Shown piece after piece: positions 6,997 to 13,265 of a DNA stretch of 34,649 nucleotides (position 1 is its first letter; every line of letters begins with the position of its first letter). This DNA is from Actinomycetota bacterium. GTDB lineage: Bacteria; Actinomycetota; Acidimicrobiia; Acidimicrobiales; Iamiaceae. The position numbers and the translations under genes were made by a program. The stretch spans positions 1-34,649 of the forward strand of contig JAHBSN010000007.1 of NCBI GenBank assembly GCA_019639095.1, read 5' to 3'. The notes beneath the pieces are model-generated. The model made no database searches, was not told where the DNA came from, and was given only the letters and a program-made list of their open reading frames with translations.

Positions 6997-9282
6997 TCAG
7001 CGGTTGCGGGGGAGCTGCAGGCCGCGCTCGGCGATCACGCCGCGGAGCACCTCGGAGGTGCCGCCGTAGATGGTGGTCACCTGGCAGTGCCGGTAGATGG
7101 CCTCGATCCACCCGTCGGCGGCGGTGGCCGACGGGTCGCCGTGGCGGCGCAGGCCGTCGGGCCCGAGCGCGTCCACCAGCTCGTTGGCGGCGAACTGGTA
7201 GTGCTCGGTGGTGAACAGCTTGGCCATGGTGCCCTCCACGCCCGGGAGCGTGCCCTCCGAGGCCATCCACGCGGCGCGCCACCCGAGCAGGTTCGACACC
7301 TCGTTGCCGATGGCGATCCGGGCCAGGCGCTCGCGCACGAGCGGATCGTCGGCCATGGTGCCGCCGGCGGGCGACGGGGCGGTGCGGGCCCAGCCGAGGC
7401 CGTGGTCGAGCAGGCGGACCAGCTCGCCGTACCAGGCCGAGTTCCGCTCGAACACCAGGGCGGTCATCATCACCGACCAGCCGCCGTCGACATCGCCGAC
7501 GCGGTACTTGTCGTCGACCTTCACGTCGTCGTAGTACGTGATGTTCGTGCGCTCGCCACCCATGGTGTGGACCGGGGTGACCGAGATGCCGGGCTGGTCC
7601 ATGGGCACCACGAACATCGTGAGGCCCTTGTGCTTGGCCACCTCGGTGTTGGTGCGGGTGAGCAGGAACACGTAGTTCGCCTCGTGGGCGAGCGTGGTGA
7701 ACATCTTCTGGCCGTTGATCGTCCACTGGTCGCCGTCGCGCACGGCGCGGGTGGCGCAGGCGGCCACGTCGGAGCCGGCGTCGGGCTCGCTGTAGCCGAG
7801 GCAGCACATGGCGGCCCCCGAGAGGATCTCGGGGATGATCGTGCGCTTCTGCCAGTCGGTGCCGTCGAGCAGGATCGTGTGGGCCACGAGCGAGGCCACG
7901 CCGAGGCCGTCCACCGGTGCGCCCGACAGGTACATCTCCTCCTGGAGGGCGTTCATCTCGAGCGGCGAGCGGCCCCCGCCGCCGAACTCGGCGGGCCAGC
8001 CCGCCGAGATCCACCCGGCGTCGGCCATGGCCCTGTGGAGCCCGTTGTCGTGGATGGTGCCGGTGTGGTGGGCACGCTCGATGATCTCGTCGGTCACGTG
8101 CTCGGCGAGGAAGGCCCGGACCTCGGCGCGGTACTGCTCCACGTCGGCGCCGAGGCGGAAGTCGAATCCGCCCTGGTCGTCGTGGCCGGGGGCGGCAGCC
8201 TCAGATGCCTGGTCGGCGCCCCGGGTCGAGCGGTGGGTGGAGCCGGGGATCGGTCCGCTGGTGGGGTCGTCCCAGAGGCGACCGGCCAGCGCCTGCAGCT
8301 CTCGGCGCGGGTCGCCCAGCACCAGGCGGGCCGCCTTGGCCCGGCGGAAGTGCAGCTGGATGTCGTACTCCTCCATGAACCCGTAGCCGCCGTGGACGTG
8401 GAGGGCCCAGGCCGCGGTGCGCTGGGCGGTGTCCCCGCAGAACCAGAAGGCCATCGACGGGAACGACGTGGCCACGGGGTCGCCGACGTCGATTGCCCAC
8501 ACCGCCTTGTTCGAGAGGAGGTCGGCGCCGTCGAGGTCGGTCTGGAGGTCGGCGAAGCGGTGCTGCAGGGCCTGGAAGGACCCGACGGCCACGCCGAACT
8601 GGCGGCGGTCCTTGGCGTACTGGATGCCGATGGCCTGGGCCTCGCGTCCGAGGCCCACGAGCCAGCGGGCGGTGAGGGCGCGCCACTCGTCGACGGCGAG
8701 GGCGTGGACGGCCCGTGCGGCGGGGCCGCTGGCGAGCACCGTGCGGGTGCCGGCGGCCAGGTCGACGTCGGCCAGGGGCGCCGAGCCCAGGTTGGTGGGG
8801 GAGCGGGGCGGCTCGGCGGGCTGGACCACCACGAGGTCGTCGCCGTCGAGGGCGATCACGGCGGTGGCCACGGCGGCGCCGGGCACGAGGGCGGCCCGCC
8901 CGTCTACCGACGGGTGCAGGGCGAGCACCACGGGGTCGCCCCCGGCCACGAGCTCGGCGAGCACGCCCGCCGAGGCGTCGGTGTCGGCGTGGCGGGCCAG
9001 CAGGCGGGCGGCCACCATCGCCTCCACCACGGGGGCCGACGCGAGGCGGGCGCCGGCGGCCTCGGCCACCACGGCCAGGTCCCGCAGCGACGCGCCGGAC
9101 CCGCCCTGGGCCTCGGGCACGCCCAGCGTGGGGATGCCCATCTCGGTCAGCCCGGCCCAGACCTTCGGGTCCCAGCCGAGCGGTTCGGCCTCCCGGACGG
9201 CCTCGGGCGACGACGCCTTCTCCAGGAAGCGCGCGACCGCGTCGCGCAGCGCTTCCTGCTCCTCGGTGGGCTGCAGGTGCAT
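6997..9282 (-). CDS. Two-domain fused acyl-CoA dehydrogenase (FadE34/FadE6-type architecture)
   Basis: A 761-residue protein made of two acyl-CoA dehydrogenase units. The first (about 1-340) is of the small, degenerate subunit type, with KDRRQFGVAVGSFQALQHR at 224-242 and ALHVHGGYGFMEEYDIQLHFRRAK at 293-316. A Gly/Ser/Ala-rich linker follows (about 341-370). The second unit (about 375-761) is of the active type: CLGYSEPDAGSDVA at 494-507, WTINGQKMFTT at 520-530, HKGLTMFVVP at 551-560, FERN with candidate base Glu612, and TIYGGTSEVLRG at 737-748. This order (inactive half first) is that of mycobacterial FadE34, which desaturates a steroid C24 acyl-CoA; sequence identity in the second half looks moderate, so orthology is not claimed. 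A KstR-like box overlaps its -10 region, and TAGGAT lies 7 nt before the ATG. Confidence 0.85.
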   Translation of the reverse strand: MHLQPTEEQEALRDAVARFLEKASSPEAVREAEPLGWDPKVWAGLTEMGIPTLGVPEAQGGSGASLRDLAVVAEAAGARLASAPVVEAMVAARLLARHADTDASAGVLAELVAGGDPVVLALHPSVDGRAALVPGAAVATAVIALDGDDLVVVQPAEPPRSPTNLGSAPLADVDLAAGTRTVLASGPAARAVHALAVDEWRALTARWLVGLGREAQAIGIQYAKDRRQFGVAVGSFQALQHRFADLQTDLDGADLLSNKAVWAIDVGDPVATSFPSMAFWFCGDTAQRTAAWALHVHGGYGFMEEYDIQLHFRRAKAARLVLGDPRRELQALAGRLWDDPTSGPIPGSTHRSTRGADQASEAAAPGHDDQGGFDFRLGADVEQYRAEVRAFLAEHVTDEIIERAHHTGTIHDNGLHRAMADAGWISAGWPAEFGGGGRSPLEMNALQEEMYLSGAPVDGLGVASLVAHTILLDGTDWQKRTIIPEILSGAAMCCLGYSEPDAGSDVAACATRAVRDGDQWTINGQKMFTTLAHEANYVFLLTRTNTEVAKHKGLTMFVVPMDQPGISVTPVHTMGGERTNITYYDDVKVDDKYRVGDVDGGWSVMMTALVFERNSAWYGELVRLLDHGLGWARTAPSPAGGTMADDPLVRERLARIAIGNEVSNLLGWRAAWMASEGTLPGVEGTMAKLFTTEHYQFAANELVDALGPDGLRRHGDPSATAADGWIEAIYRHCQVTTIYGGTSEVLRGVIAERGLQLPRNR

Positions 9283-9293
9283 GGTGCGAATCC

Positions 9294-9307
9294 TAGAACC
9301 CGTTCTA
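9294..9307. promoter_or_regulatory. KstR-like operator upstream of fused acyl-CoA dehydrogenase
   Basis: TAGAACCCGTTCTA fits the KstR consensus TnnAACnnGTTnnA at every fixed position, with perfect 6-bp arms. It overlaps the minus-strand -10 hexamer TAGGAT (9290-9295), so a bound repressor would block the promoter. KstR is the TetR-family repressor of cholesterol catabolism in mycobacteria; its gene is not in the window. Confidence 0.75.
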
Positions 9308-9326
9308 CTTCTCCACCCCACCGACC

Positions 9327-9381
9327 GAATGTGCGGTACCCCAGCGGCGTTCCTTCCGATCTCGCGCGTGATGTTCGCCGG
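9327..9381 (+). repeat. ~55-nt interspersed repeat, copy A
   Basis: Begins with GAATGTGCGGTACC and ends GATCTCGCGCGTGATGTT plus CGCCGG; a variable middle of about 17 nt separates the two conserved blocks. It forms an inverted pair with copy B, 24 nt away, and could fold into a long imperfect stem-loop. Non-coding. Confidence 0.75.
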
Positions 9382-9405
9382 CCCAACCAACCGTCCGCCC
9401 CGTCG

Positions 9406-9460
9406 CCCGTCAATCTCACGCGCGAAACCGACGCGAACGCGGCTCCGGTACCGCACATTC
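9406..9460 (-). repeat. ~55-nt interspersed repeat, copy B (inverted)
   Basis: Read on the minus strand it begins with the identical GAATGTGCGGTACC, has GCGTT in the same place as copy A, and ends with TTCGCGCGTGA followed by a diverged tail. It is inverted relative to copies A and C. Confidence 0.75.
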
Positions 9461-9488
9461 GCCGGGGGTGGGTCCGGGCCACCGAGGT

Positions 9489-9544
9489 GAATGTGCGGTA
9501 CCAGGGCTGCAGGAACGCGGGATATGCGCGTGCGGTTCGGGCGG
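9489..9544 (+). repeat. ~55-nt interspersed repeat, copy C
   Basis: Starts with the identical 14-nt block GAATGTGCGGTACC; 32 nt after its first base comes GATATGCGCGTGCGGTTC, an imperfect match to the end block of copy A. It lies 28 nt after copy B and just upstream of the putative promoter of the DUF2237 gene. The whole stretch 9283-9577 contains no convincing gene; these three copies, the KstR-like box and a promoter fill it. Confidence 0.65.
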
Positions 9545-9563
9545 GATCGGGCGGGGCGGCTGC

Positions 9564-9569
9564 GATACT
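9564..9569 (+). promoter_or_regulatory. -10 hexamer for the DUF2237-pepF pair
   Basis: GATACT lies 8 nt before the ATG of the DUF2237 gene and no ribosome-binding site is visible, which points to a leaderless transcript. The -35 region falls at the end of repeat copy C, but no good hexamer is evident. Confidence 0.35.
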
Positions 9570-9577
9570 CGGTCGCC

Positions 9578-9988
9578 ATGGCCGAACCACGAGCGGAGCG
9601 CAACGTGCTGGGCAGGCCCCTCGAGCCCTGCGGCACCGACCCCATGACCGGCTTCTTCCGGGACGGGTGCTGCGCCACCGGCCCGGAGGACCAGGGCAGC
9701 CACACGATCTGCGCGGTGGTGAGCGCCGAGTTCCTGGCCCACCAGCGCAGCATCGGCAACGACCTGAGCACGCCCATGCCCCAGTACCGCTTCCCCGGCC
9801 TGGTGCCCGGCGATCGGTGGTGCGTCACCGCCCGCAACTGGGCGCTGGCCTACGACGCCGGGGTGGCCGCCCCCGTGGTGCTGGCCGCCACCAACGAGGC
9901 CGTGCTCGAGCTCGTGCCGCTGACCGCCCTCCAGCAGCACGCGGTGGACGTGCCCGACGACCCGGGCGACCTGGAGGAACCGTCGTGA
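9578..9988 (+). CDS. DUF2237 family protein
   Basis: A 136-residue protein that is almost entirely DUF2237 (COG3651): NVLGRPLEPCGTDPMTGFFR at 9-28, the DGCCATGPEDQGSHTICAVV segment at 29-48, FLAHQRSIGNDLSTPMPQYRFPGL in the middle, PGDRWCVTA and YDAGVAAPVVLAATNEAVLE toward the end. The family is widespread and conserved, but no function is established; the conserved Cys residues (CCATG, RWC) suggest metal or redox chemistry, which is inference. Its TGA overlaps the GTG of the downstream peptidase (GTGA), so the two are co-expressed. Confidence 0.9.
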   Translation: MAEPRAERNVLGRPLEPCGTDPMTGFFRDGCCATGPEDQGSHTICAVVSAEFLAHQRSIGNDLSTPMPQYRFPGLVPGDRWCVTARNWALAYDAGVAAPVVLAATNEAVLELVPLTALQQHAVDVPDDPGDLEEPS

Positions 9989-11814
9989 CCACCGTCGAGC
10001 AGCCCACCGAACCCGACGCCGACGACCTGCCCCGCTGGGACGTCACGCCGTTCTTCCCGTCGATCGGTTCGCGCCAGTTCGCCGTGGCCCACGAGGAGGT
10101 CACCGGCGAGATCGCCCGCCTGCAGGCGCGGTTCGACGAGCTGGGCATCCGCGGCGGCGACCCGCTGCCCACCACCGACGAGGTGGTGGCGGCGGTCGAC
10201 GAGGTGGTGCCCGCCTTCAACCAGCTCCTCGCCCAGATGCGCCTGGTGGGCTCGTACCTCTACGCCCACACCACCACCGACGCTCGCAACGATGAGGCCT
10301 CCGGCGCCCAGAGCCGCTACCAGGCCGACACGGCTCCCTTCGCCACCCTCGACAACCGCTTCGACGCGTGGCTCGCCCGCCTCGACCTGGCCGAGGTCAC
10401 CGCCCGCAGCACCGAGGCCGCCGACCACGCCTACGCCCTCGTGCGCGGCGCGCGAGCCGCGCAACACCAGATGAGCGAGGCCGAGGAGGACCTGGCCTCC
10501 GAGCTGGCCCTCACCGGTGGCCGGGCCTGGGCCAAGCTCCACGCCGACCTCACCGCGCGCCTCACCGCCACCGTCGCCGTGCCGGGCGCCGAGCCCGAGA
10601 CCCTTCCCATGAGCGTGGTGCGCGGGCTCGCCACCCACCCCGACGCCGCCCGCCGCCGCGCCGCCTACGAGGGCGAGCTCGAGGCGTGGGACACCGTGGC
10701 CGTGCCGCTCGCCACCGCGCTCAACGCCTTCAAGGGCGAGGCCAACACCCTCAACCGCCGCCGCGGCTGGACCGATTCGCTCGATCCCGCCCTCGAGCAC
10801 AACGGCGTCACCCCCGAGATCCTCGCCGCCATGCAGGAGGCGGTGGTGGCGTCGCTCCCGCACTGGCACCGCTACCTGCGCGCCAAGGCCGCGCTGCTCG
10901 GCCACGCCGACGGCCTGCCCTGGTGGGACCTCATCGCGCCGGTGGGCAGCCCCCGCCGCTTCGCCTGGCCCGAGGCCACGGCATCGGTGCGCGACGCCTT
11001 CGCCACCTACTCGCCCCGCCTCGCCCGGCTGGTGGACACGGCGGTCGACGAGGCCTGGATCGACGCCGGCCCCCGTGCCGGCAAGGTGGGCGGGGCGTTC
11101 TGCATGAGCGTGCAGGGCGGGGTGAGCCGGGTGCTGTGCAACTTCGACGGCAGCTTCGACTCGGTGCAGACCCTGGCCCACGAGCTCGGCCACGCCTACC
11201 ACAACGTCAACCTGGGCGATCGCACGCCCATGCAGCGCAACACCCCCATGGCCCTGGCCGAGACGGCGAGCATCTTCTGCGAGACGATCATGGTGCAGGC
11301 CGGGCTGGCGGCGGTGGGCGACGACGCCGGGGGTCGACTGGCCCTGCTCGACGGCGACCTCGCCGGCGCCTGCCAGGTGGTGGTCGACATCCACTCCCGG
11401 TTCCTCTTCGAGCGGGCGCTCTCGTCCGAGCGAGAGCACGGCGTGCTGTCGGTGGACCGCCTGCGCGAGCTGATGCTCGAGGCCCAGGCCGCCACCTACG
11501 GCCCCGGCGTGGACCCGGCGTTCCGCCACCGCGACATGTGGGCGGTGAAGGGGCACTACTACACCGCCTACTACAACTGGCCCTACACCTTCGGGCTGCT
11601 GTTCGGCATCGGCCTCTACGCCGAGTTCCAGCGCGACCCCGAGCGCTTCCGCGCCGGCTACGACGACCTGCTCTCGGCCACCGGCCTGGGCGACGCCGCC
11701 ACCCTCGCCGCCCGGTTCGGCATCGACGTGGCCGACGTCGCCTTCTGGACCGCCAGCCTCGACGTCCTCACCGCCCGCATCGACGAGTTCACCGCCGCCG
11801 CCGATCAGCCCTGA
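9985..11814 (+). CDS. M3-family oligoendopeptidase (PepF-like)
   Basis: A 609-residue zinc metallopeptidase, the usual length for PepF/M3B enzymes. The N-terminal part begins LPRWDVTPFFPSIGSRQF, as in oligoendopeptidase F. The catalytic motif HELGHAYH starts at residue 399 (His399, Glu400, His403), and the third zinc ligand is expected in the ETASIFCE segment about 25 residues on. HYYTAYYNWPYTFGLLFGIGLY near residues 525-545 is the usual substrate-binding end of the family. There is no signal peptide, so it degrades short peptides in the cytoplasm. The GTG start at 9985 is inferred from the 4-base overlap with the DUF2237 gene. Confidence 0.92.
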   Translation: MTTVEQPTEPDADDLPRWDVTPFFPSIGSRQFAVAHEEVTGEIARLQARFDELGIRGGDPLPTTDEVVAAVDEVVPAFNQLLAQMRLVGSYLYAHTTTDARNDEASGAQSRYQADTAPFATLDNRFDAWLARLDLAEVTARSTEAADHAYALVRGARAAQHQMSEAEEDLASELALTGGRAWAKLHADLTARLTATVAVPGAEPETLPMSVVRGLATHPDAARRRAAYEGELEAWDTVAVPLATALNAFKGEANTLNRRRGWTDSLDPALEHNGVTPEILAAMQEAVVASLPHWHRYLRAKAALLGHADGLPWWDLIAPVGSPRRFAWPEATASVRDAFATYSPRLARLVDTAVDEAWIDAGPRAGKVGGAFCMSVQGGVSRVLCNFDGSFDSVQTLAHELGHAYHNVNLGDRTPMQRNTPMALAETASIFCETIMVQAGLAAVGDDAGGRLALLDGDLAGACQVVVDIHSRFLFERALSSEREHGVLSVDRLRELMLEAQAATYGPGVDPAFRHRDMWAVKGHYYTAYYNWPYTFGLLFGIGLYAEFQRDPERFRAGYDDLLSATGLGDAATLAARFGIDVADVAFWTASLDVLTARIDEFTAAADQP

Positions 11815-11830
11815 GGCGACCGGCCCTCAG
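11811..11830. terminator. Shared hairpin between pepF-like and vapC-like genes
   Basis: CTGAGG/CCTCAG form a perfect 6-bp stem with an 8-nt loop. The stop codon of the peptidase lies in one arm and that of the convergent PIN-domain gene in the other, so it could terminate both transcripts. Confidence 0.55.
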
Positions 11831-12267
11831 CCGGCGACGACTCGGGTGGCCACTCCGACCATCTCGGCGGCCTCGCGCAGCGCGAGGTTGTCGTCGACCT
11901 CGGCCACGAGGATCGTCGCCTCGAGGTGACGGGCCGCGGCCAGCGCCTCGAGCCCGAGGAGGTTGAGCCGGCAGCCGCGCCGGAGGAGGGTGCCCATGTC
12001 CCAGCCCAGGTCCCGCAACGACACGAGACCGATCGACTCCGGCAGGTCCACCACCGCGCCGAGCACGTCGGCGGCGATCGACTCGTCGACCGCCCCGAGC
12101 CGCCTCGACAGGGCGCCGACCACGGCCCCGTCGCCGAGCGCTCGACAGAGGCGGTGGTACCAGAGCCCGGTCGTGGCGATCGAGTCGTCGGCGGTGCGCA
12201 GCGACGGCGGCTCGTCGTCGAGGAGGATCCGCAGCAGGAGGTGGTCGTCGACGAGGACGACGCTCAC
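11827..12267 (-). CDS. PIN-domain protein, VapC-like toxin
   Basis: A 146-residue protein of PIN-domain size. It starts VVLVDDHLLLRILL, with the first acidic active-site position (the DD), and the C-terminal EATILVAEVDDNLALREAAEMVGV matches the end of PIN folds, where an Asp follows the beta-strand. The middle (LGAVDESIAADVLGAV) supplies further acidic residues. VapC toxins are Mg-dependent ribonucleases that cut tRNA or rRNA. The GTG start overlaps the stop of the AbrB-type gene upstream by 4 bases (GTGA), the normal antitoxin-toxin order. The four-acid PIN signature is less clear than in textbook VapC, so activity is not certain. Confidence 0.7.
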   Translation of the reverse strand: MSVVLVDDHLLLRILLDDEPPSLRTADDSIATTGLWYHRLCRALGDGAVVGALSRRLGAVDESIAADVLGAVVDLPESIGLVSLRDLGWDMGTLLRRGCRLNLLGLEALAAARHLEATILVAEVDDNLALREAAEMVGVATRVVAG

Positions 12268-12506
12268 GCCAGGTCTGGTTCCTCGACGCCCACGGACGTG
12301 GCGAGCGCGGCGTACCCGCCGGCCTCGTCGAGGGCCGATCGCACCAGGGCCCGGAGCCCGCCGCGTTCGGCCGGCACGATCACCAGCGCATCACCGAGGT
12401 CGACGATGTCGACCGCTCCTCCCTCGGACAGGTTCCAACGCCGCCGGGTGCCGGCGGGCAGCGCCATCTGGCCTCGGTCGGACACGCGGTAGGTCGCCAC
12501 GGACAT
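12264..12506 (-). CDS. AbrB/SpoVT-type DNA-binding antitoxin, VapB-like
   Basis: An 80-residue protein from the ATG at 12506. The N-terminus VATYRVSDRGQMALPAGTRRRWNL is a swapped-hairpin AbrB/MazE DNA-binding domain (RVSDRGQMALPA, then a WNL helix and GGAVDIVDLGDALVIVP). The C-terminal third (LRALVRSALDEAGGYAALATSVGVEEPDLA) should bind and neutralise the toxin. I prefer 12506 over the in-frame ATG at 12530 because the domain begins right after it and a -10 hexamer lies 6 nt upstream. As in other type II systems it probably represses its own promoter; the repeated CCTTGTA in that promoter could be its site. Confidence 0.72.
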   Translation of the reverse strand: MSVATYRVSDRGQMALPAGTRRRWNLSEGGAVDIVDLGDALVIVPAERGGLRALVRSALDEAGGYAALATSVGVEEPDLA

Positions 12507-12512
12507 GGCCTC

Positions 12513-12542
12513 AGGGTACAAGGCGATCATGCGTTCCTACAA
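12513..12542 (-). promoter_or_regulatory. Promoter of the vapBC-like pair with CCTTGTA direct repeats
   Basis: On the minus strand TTGTAG (12537-12542) and TACCCT (12513-12518) are 18 nt apart and the start codon follows after 6 nt. CCTTGTA occurs twice, 21 nt apart (two helical turns), at the -35 and just before the -10. This suits autorepression by the antitoxin (inference). Confidence 0.5.
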
Positions 12543-12546
12543 GGGA

Positions 12547-13191
12547 TCAGGCGGCCAGGGGCTCGCGGTGGCGGAGGGTGACGCTCAACCTCGGGCCCAC
12601 CGGCACCGCGGTCTTGGGCACCGAGTGCTGCCAGGTGCGCTGGCAGGTGCCGCCCATCACGAGCAGGTCCCCGGGCGCCGGGCACAGCTTCACCGAGCGG
12701 CCCCCGCCCTTGGGTCGCAGCAGGAACCGGCGCGCCGTGCCGAGCGTGAGCACGGCGACGAGCGCCCGGTCCTGCTCCCGGTACACGCGGTCGCCGTGCC
12801 AGGCCACGCTGTCCCGGCCGTCCCGGTAGAGGTTGGCTCCGAGCGAGTCGAACTCGACGCCGTAGCGCTCGCCCAACGCCTCGGCGATGGGCGCGATGTG
12901 GTCGGGCCACGGTCCGGCGGCGGCCGCACCCCACCACGCCGACAGGCGCGGTTGGGTCACCACGTTCTCGTACATCGGCACCTCGTGGGCCTGCCACGGC
13001 ACCGAATCGACGAGGTGCGCGAAGAGGGTGTCGGCACCCGACAGCCAGCCCGGCACCACGTCGACCCACGCCTCGTCGTCGAGCGCCACCCGCCGGCATC
13101 GGGCGAAGGAGCGATCGGGCGCGGGGTCACCCGCACCGAGCAGGGAGCCCTGCCAGGCCATCGCCGGGGGAGCGGCCGGGGTGGAGGTCAC
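12547..13191 (-). CDS. alkB: AlkB-type 2-oxoglutarate/Fe(II) dioxygenase (DNA repair)
   Basis: A 214-residue AlkB-family protein. It has LYRDGRDSVAWHGD at 121-134 with the iron ligands His132 and Asp134, the third ligand His189 in WQHSVPK, and the oxoglutarate-binding arginines in PRLSVTLRHR (Arg201, Arg207). VPMYENVVTQPRLSAWWG at 71-88 is the nucleotide-recognition region. AlkB enzymes oxidatively remove methyl groups from 1-methyladenine and 3-methylcytosine in DNA. The GTG at 13191 is taken because -10 TAGCCT lies 6 nt upstream; an ATG ten codons further in is the alternative. A LexA-type box sits just upstream of the -10, so induction by DNA damage is likely. The vapB-like gene follows 40 bp downstream with its own promoter. 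Confidence 0.9.
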   Translation of the reverse strand: MTSTPAAPPAMAWQGSLLGAGDPAPDRSFARCRRVALDDEAWVDVVPGWLSGADTLFAHLVDSVPWQAHEVPMYENVVTQPRLSAWWGAAAAGPWPDHIAPIAEALGERYGVEFDSLGANLYRDGRDSVAWHGDRVYREQDRALVAVLTLGTARRFLLRPKGGGRSVKLCPAPGDLLVMGGTCQRTWQHSVPKTAVPVGPRLSVTLRHREPLAA

Positions 13192-13197
13192 GCCGCC

Positions 13198-13203
13198 AGG
13201 CTA
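13198..13203 (-). promoter_or_regulatory. -10 hexamer of alkB
   Basis: Minus-strand TAGCCT ends 6 nt before the GTG start of alkB, consistent with a leaderless transcript. It lies 4 nt from the LexA-like box. Confidence 0.4.
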
Positions 13204-13207
13204 GGGG

Positions 13208-13221
13208 CGAACACCTGTTCT
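13208..13221. promoter_or_regulatory. LexA (SOS) box upstream of alkB
   Basis: CGAACACCTGTTCT has GAAC-N4-GTTC, the core of the actinobacterial/Gram-positive LexA box (TCGAAC-N4-GTTCGA); only the outermost positions deviate. Its place between the -35 and -10 regions of alkB is right for repression. The N4 centre separates it from the KstR-like boxes, which have N2. Confidence 0.6.
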
Positions 13222-13265
13222 GTCGAGGTCGGCGAAGGGCCGGGCCGAGCGGCCCGGTCGACCGC

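Noticed and set aside
9327-9544. The three repeats as a CRISPR array
   Set aside because: The copies are in mixed orientation, about 55 nt with only the ends conserved, and no cas gene is present.
5446-9577. A very long open frame on the plus strand across the aidB and fused acyl-CoA dehydrogenase genes
   Set aside because: It is the antisense of two well-supported minus-strand genes; its translation is His/Gly/Ala/Val-rich without any domain, the usual shadow in very GC-rich DNA.
12507-12530. Upstream ATG (12530) as start of the AbrB-type antitoxin
   Set aside because: The eight extra residues precede the domain and would place the start inside the promoter between the -35 and -10 hexamers.
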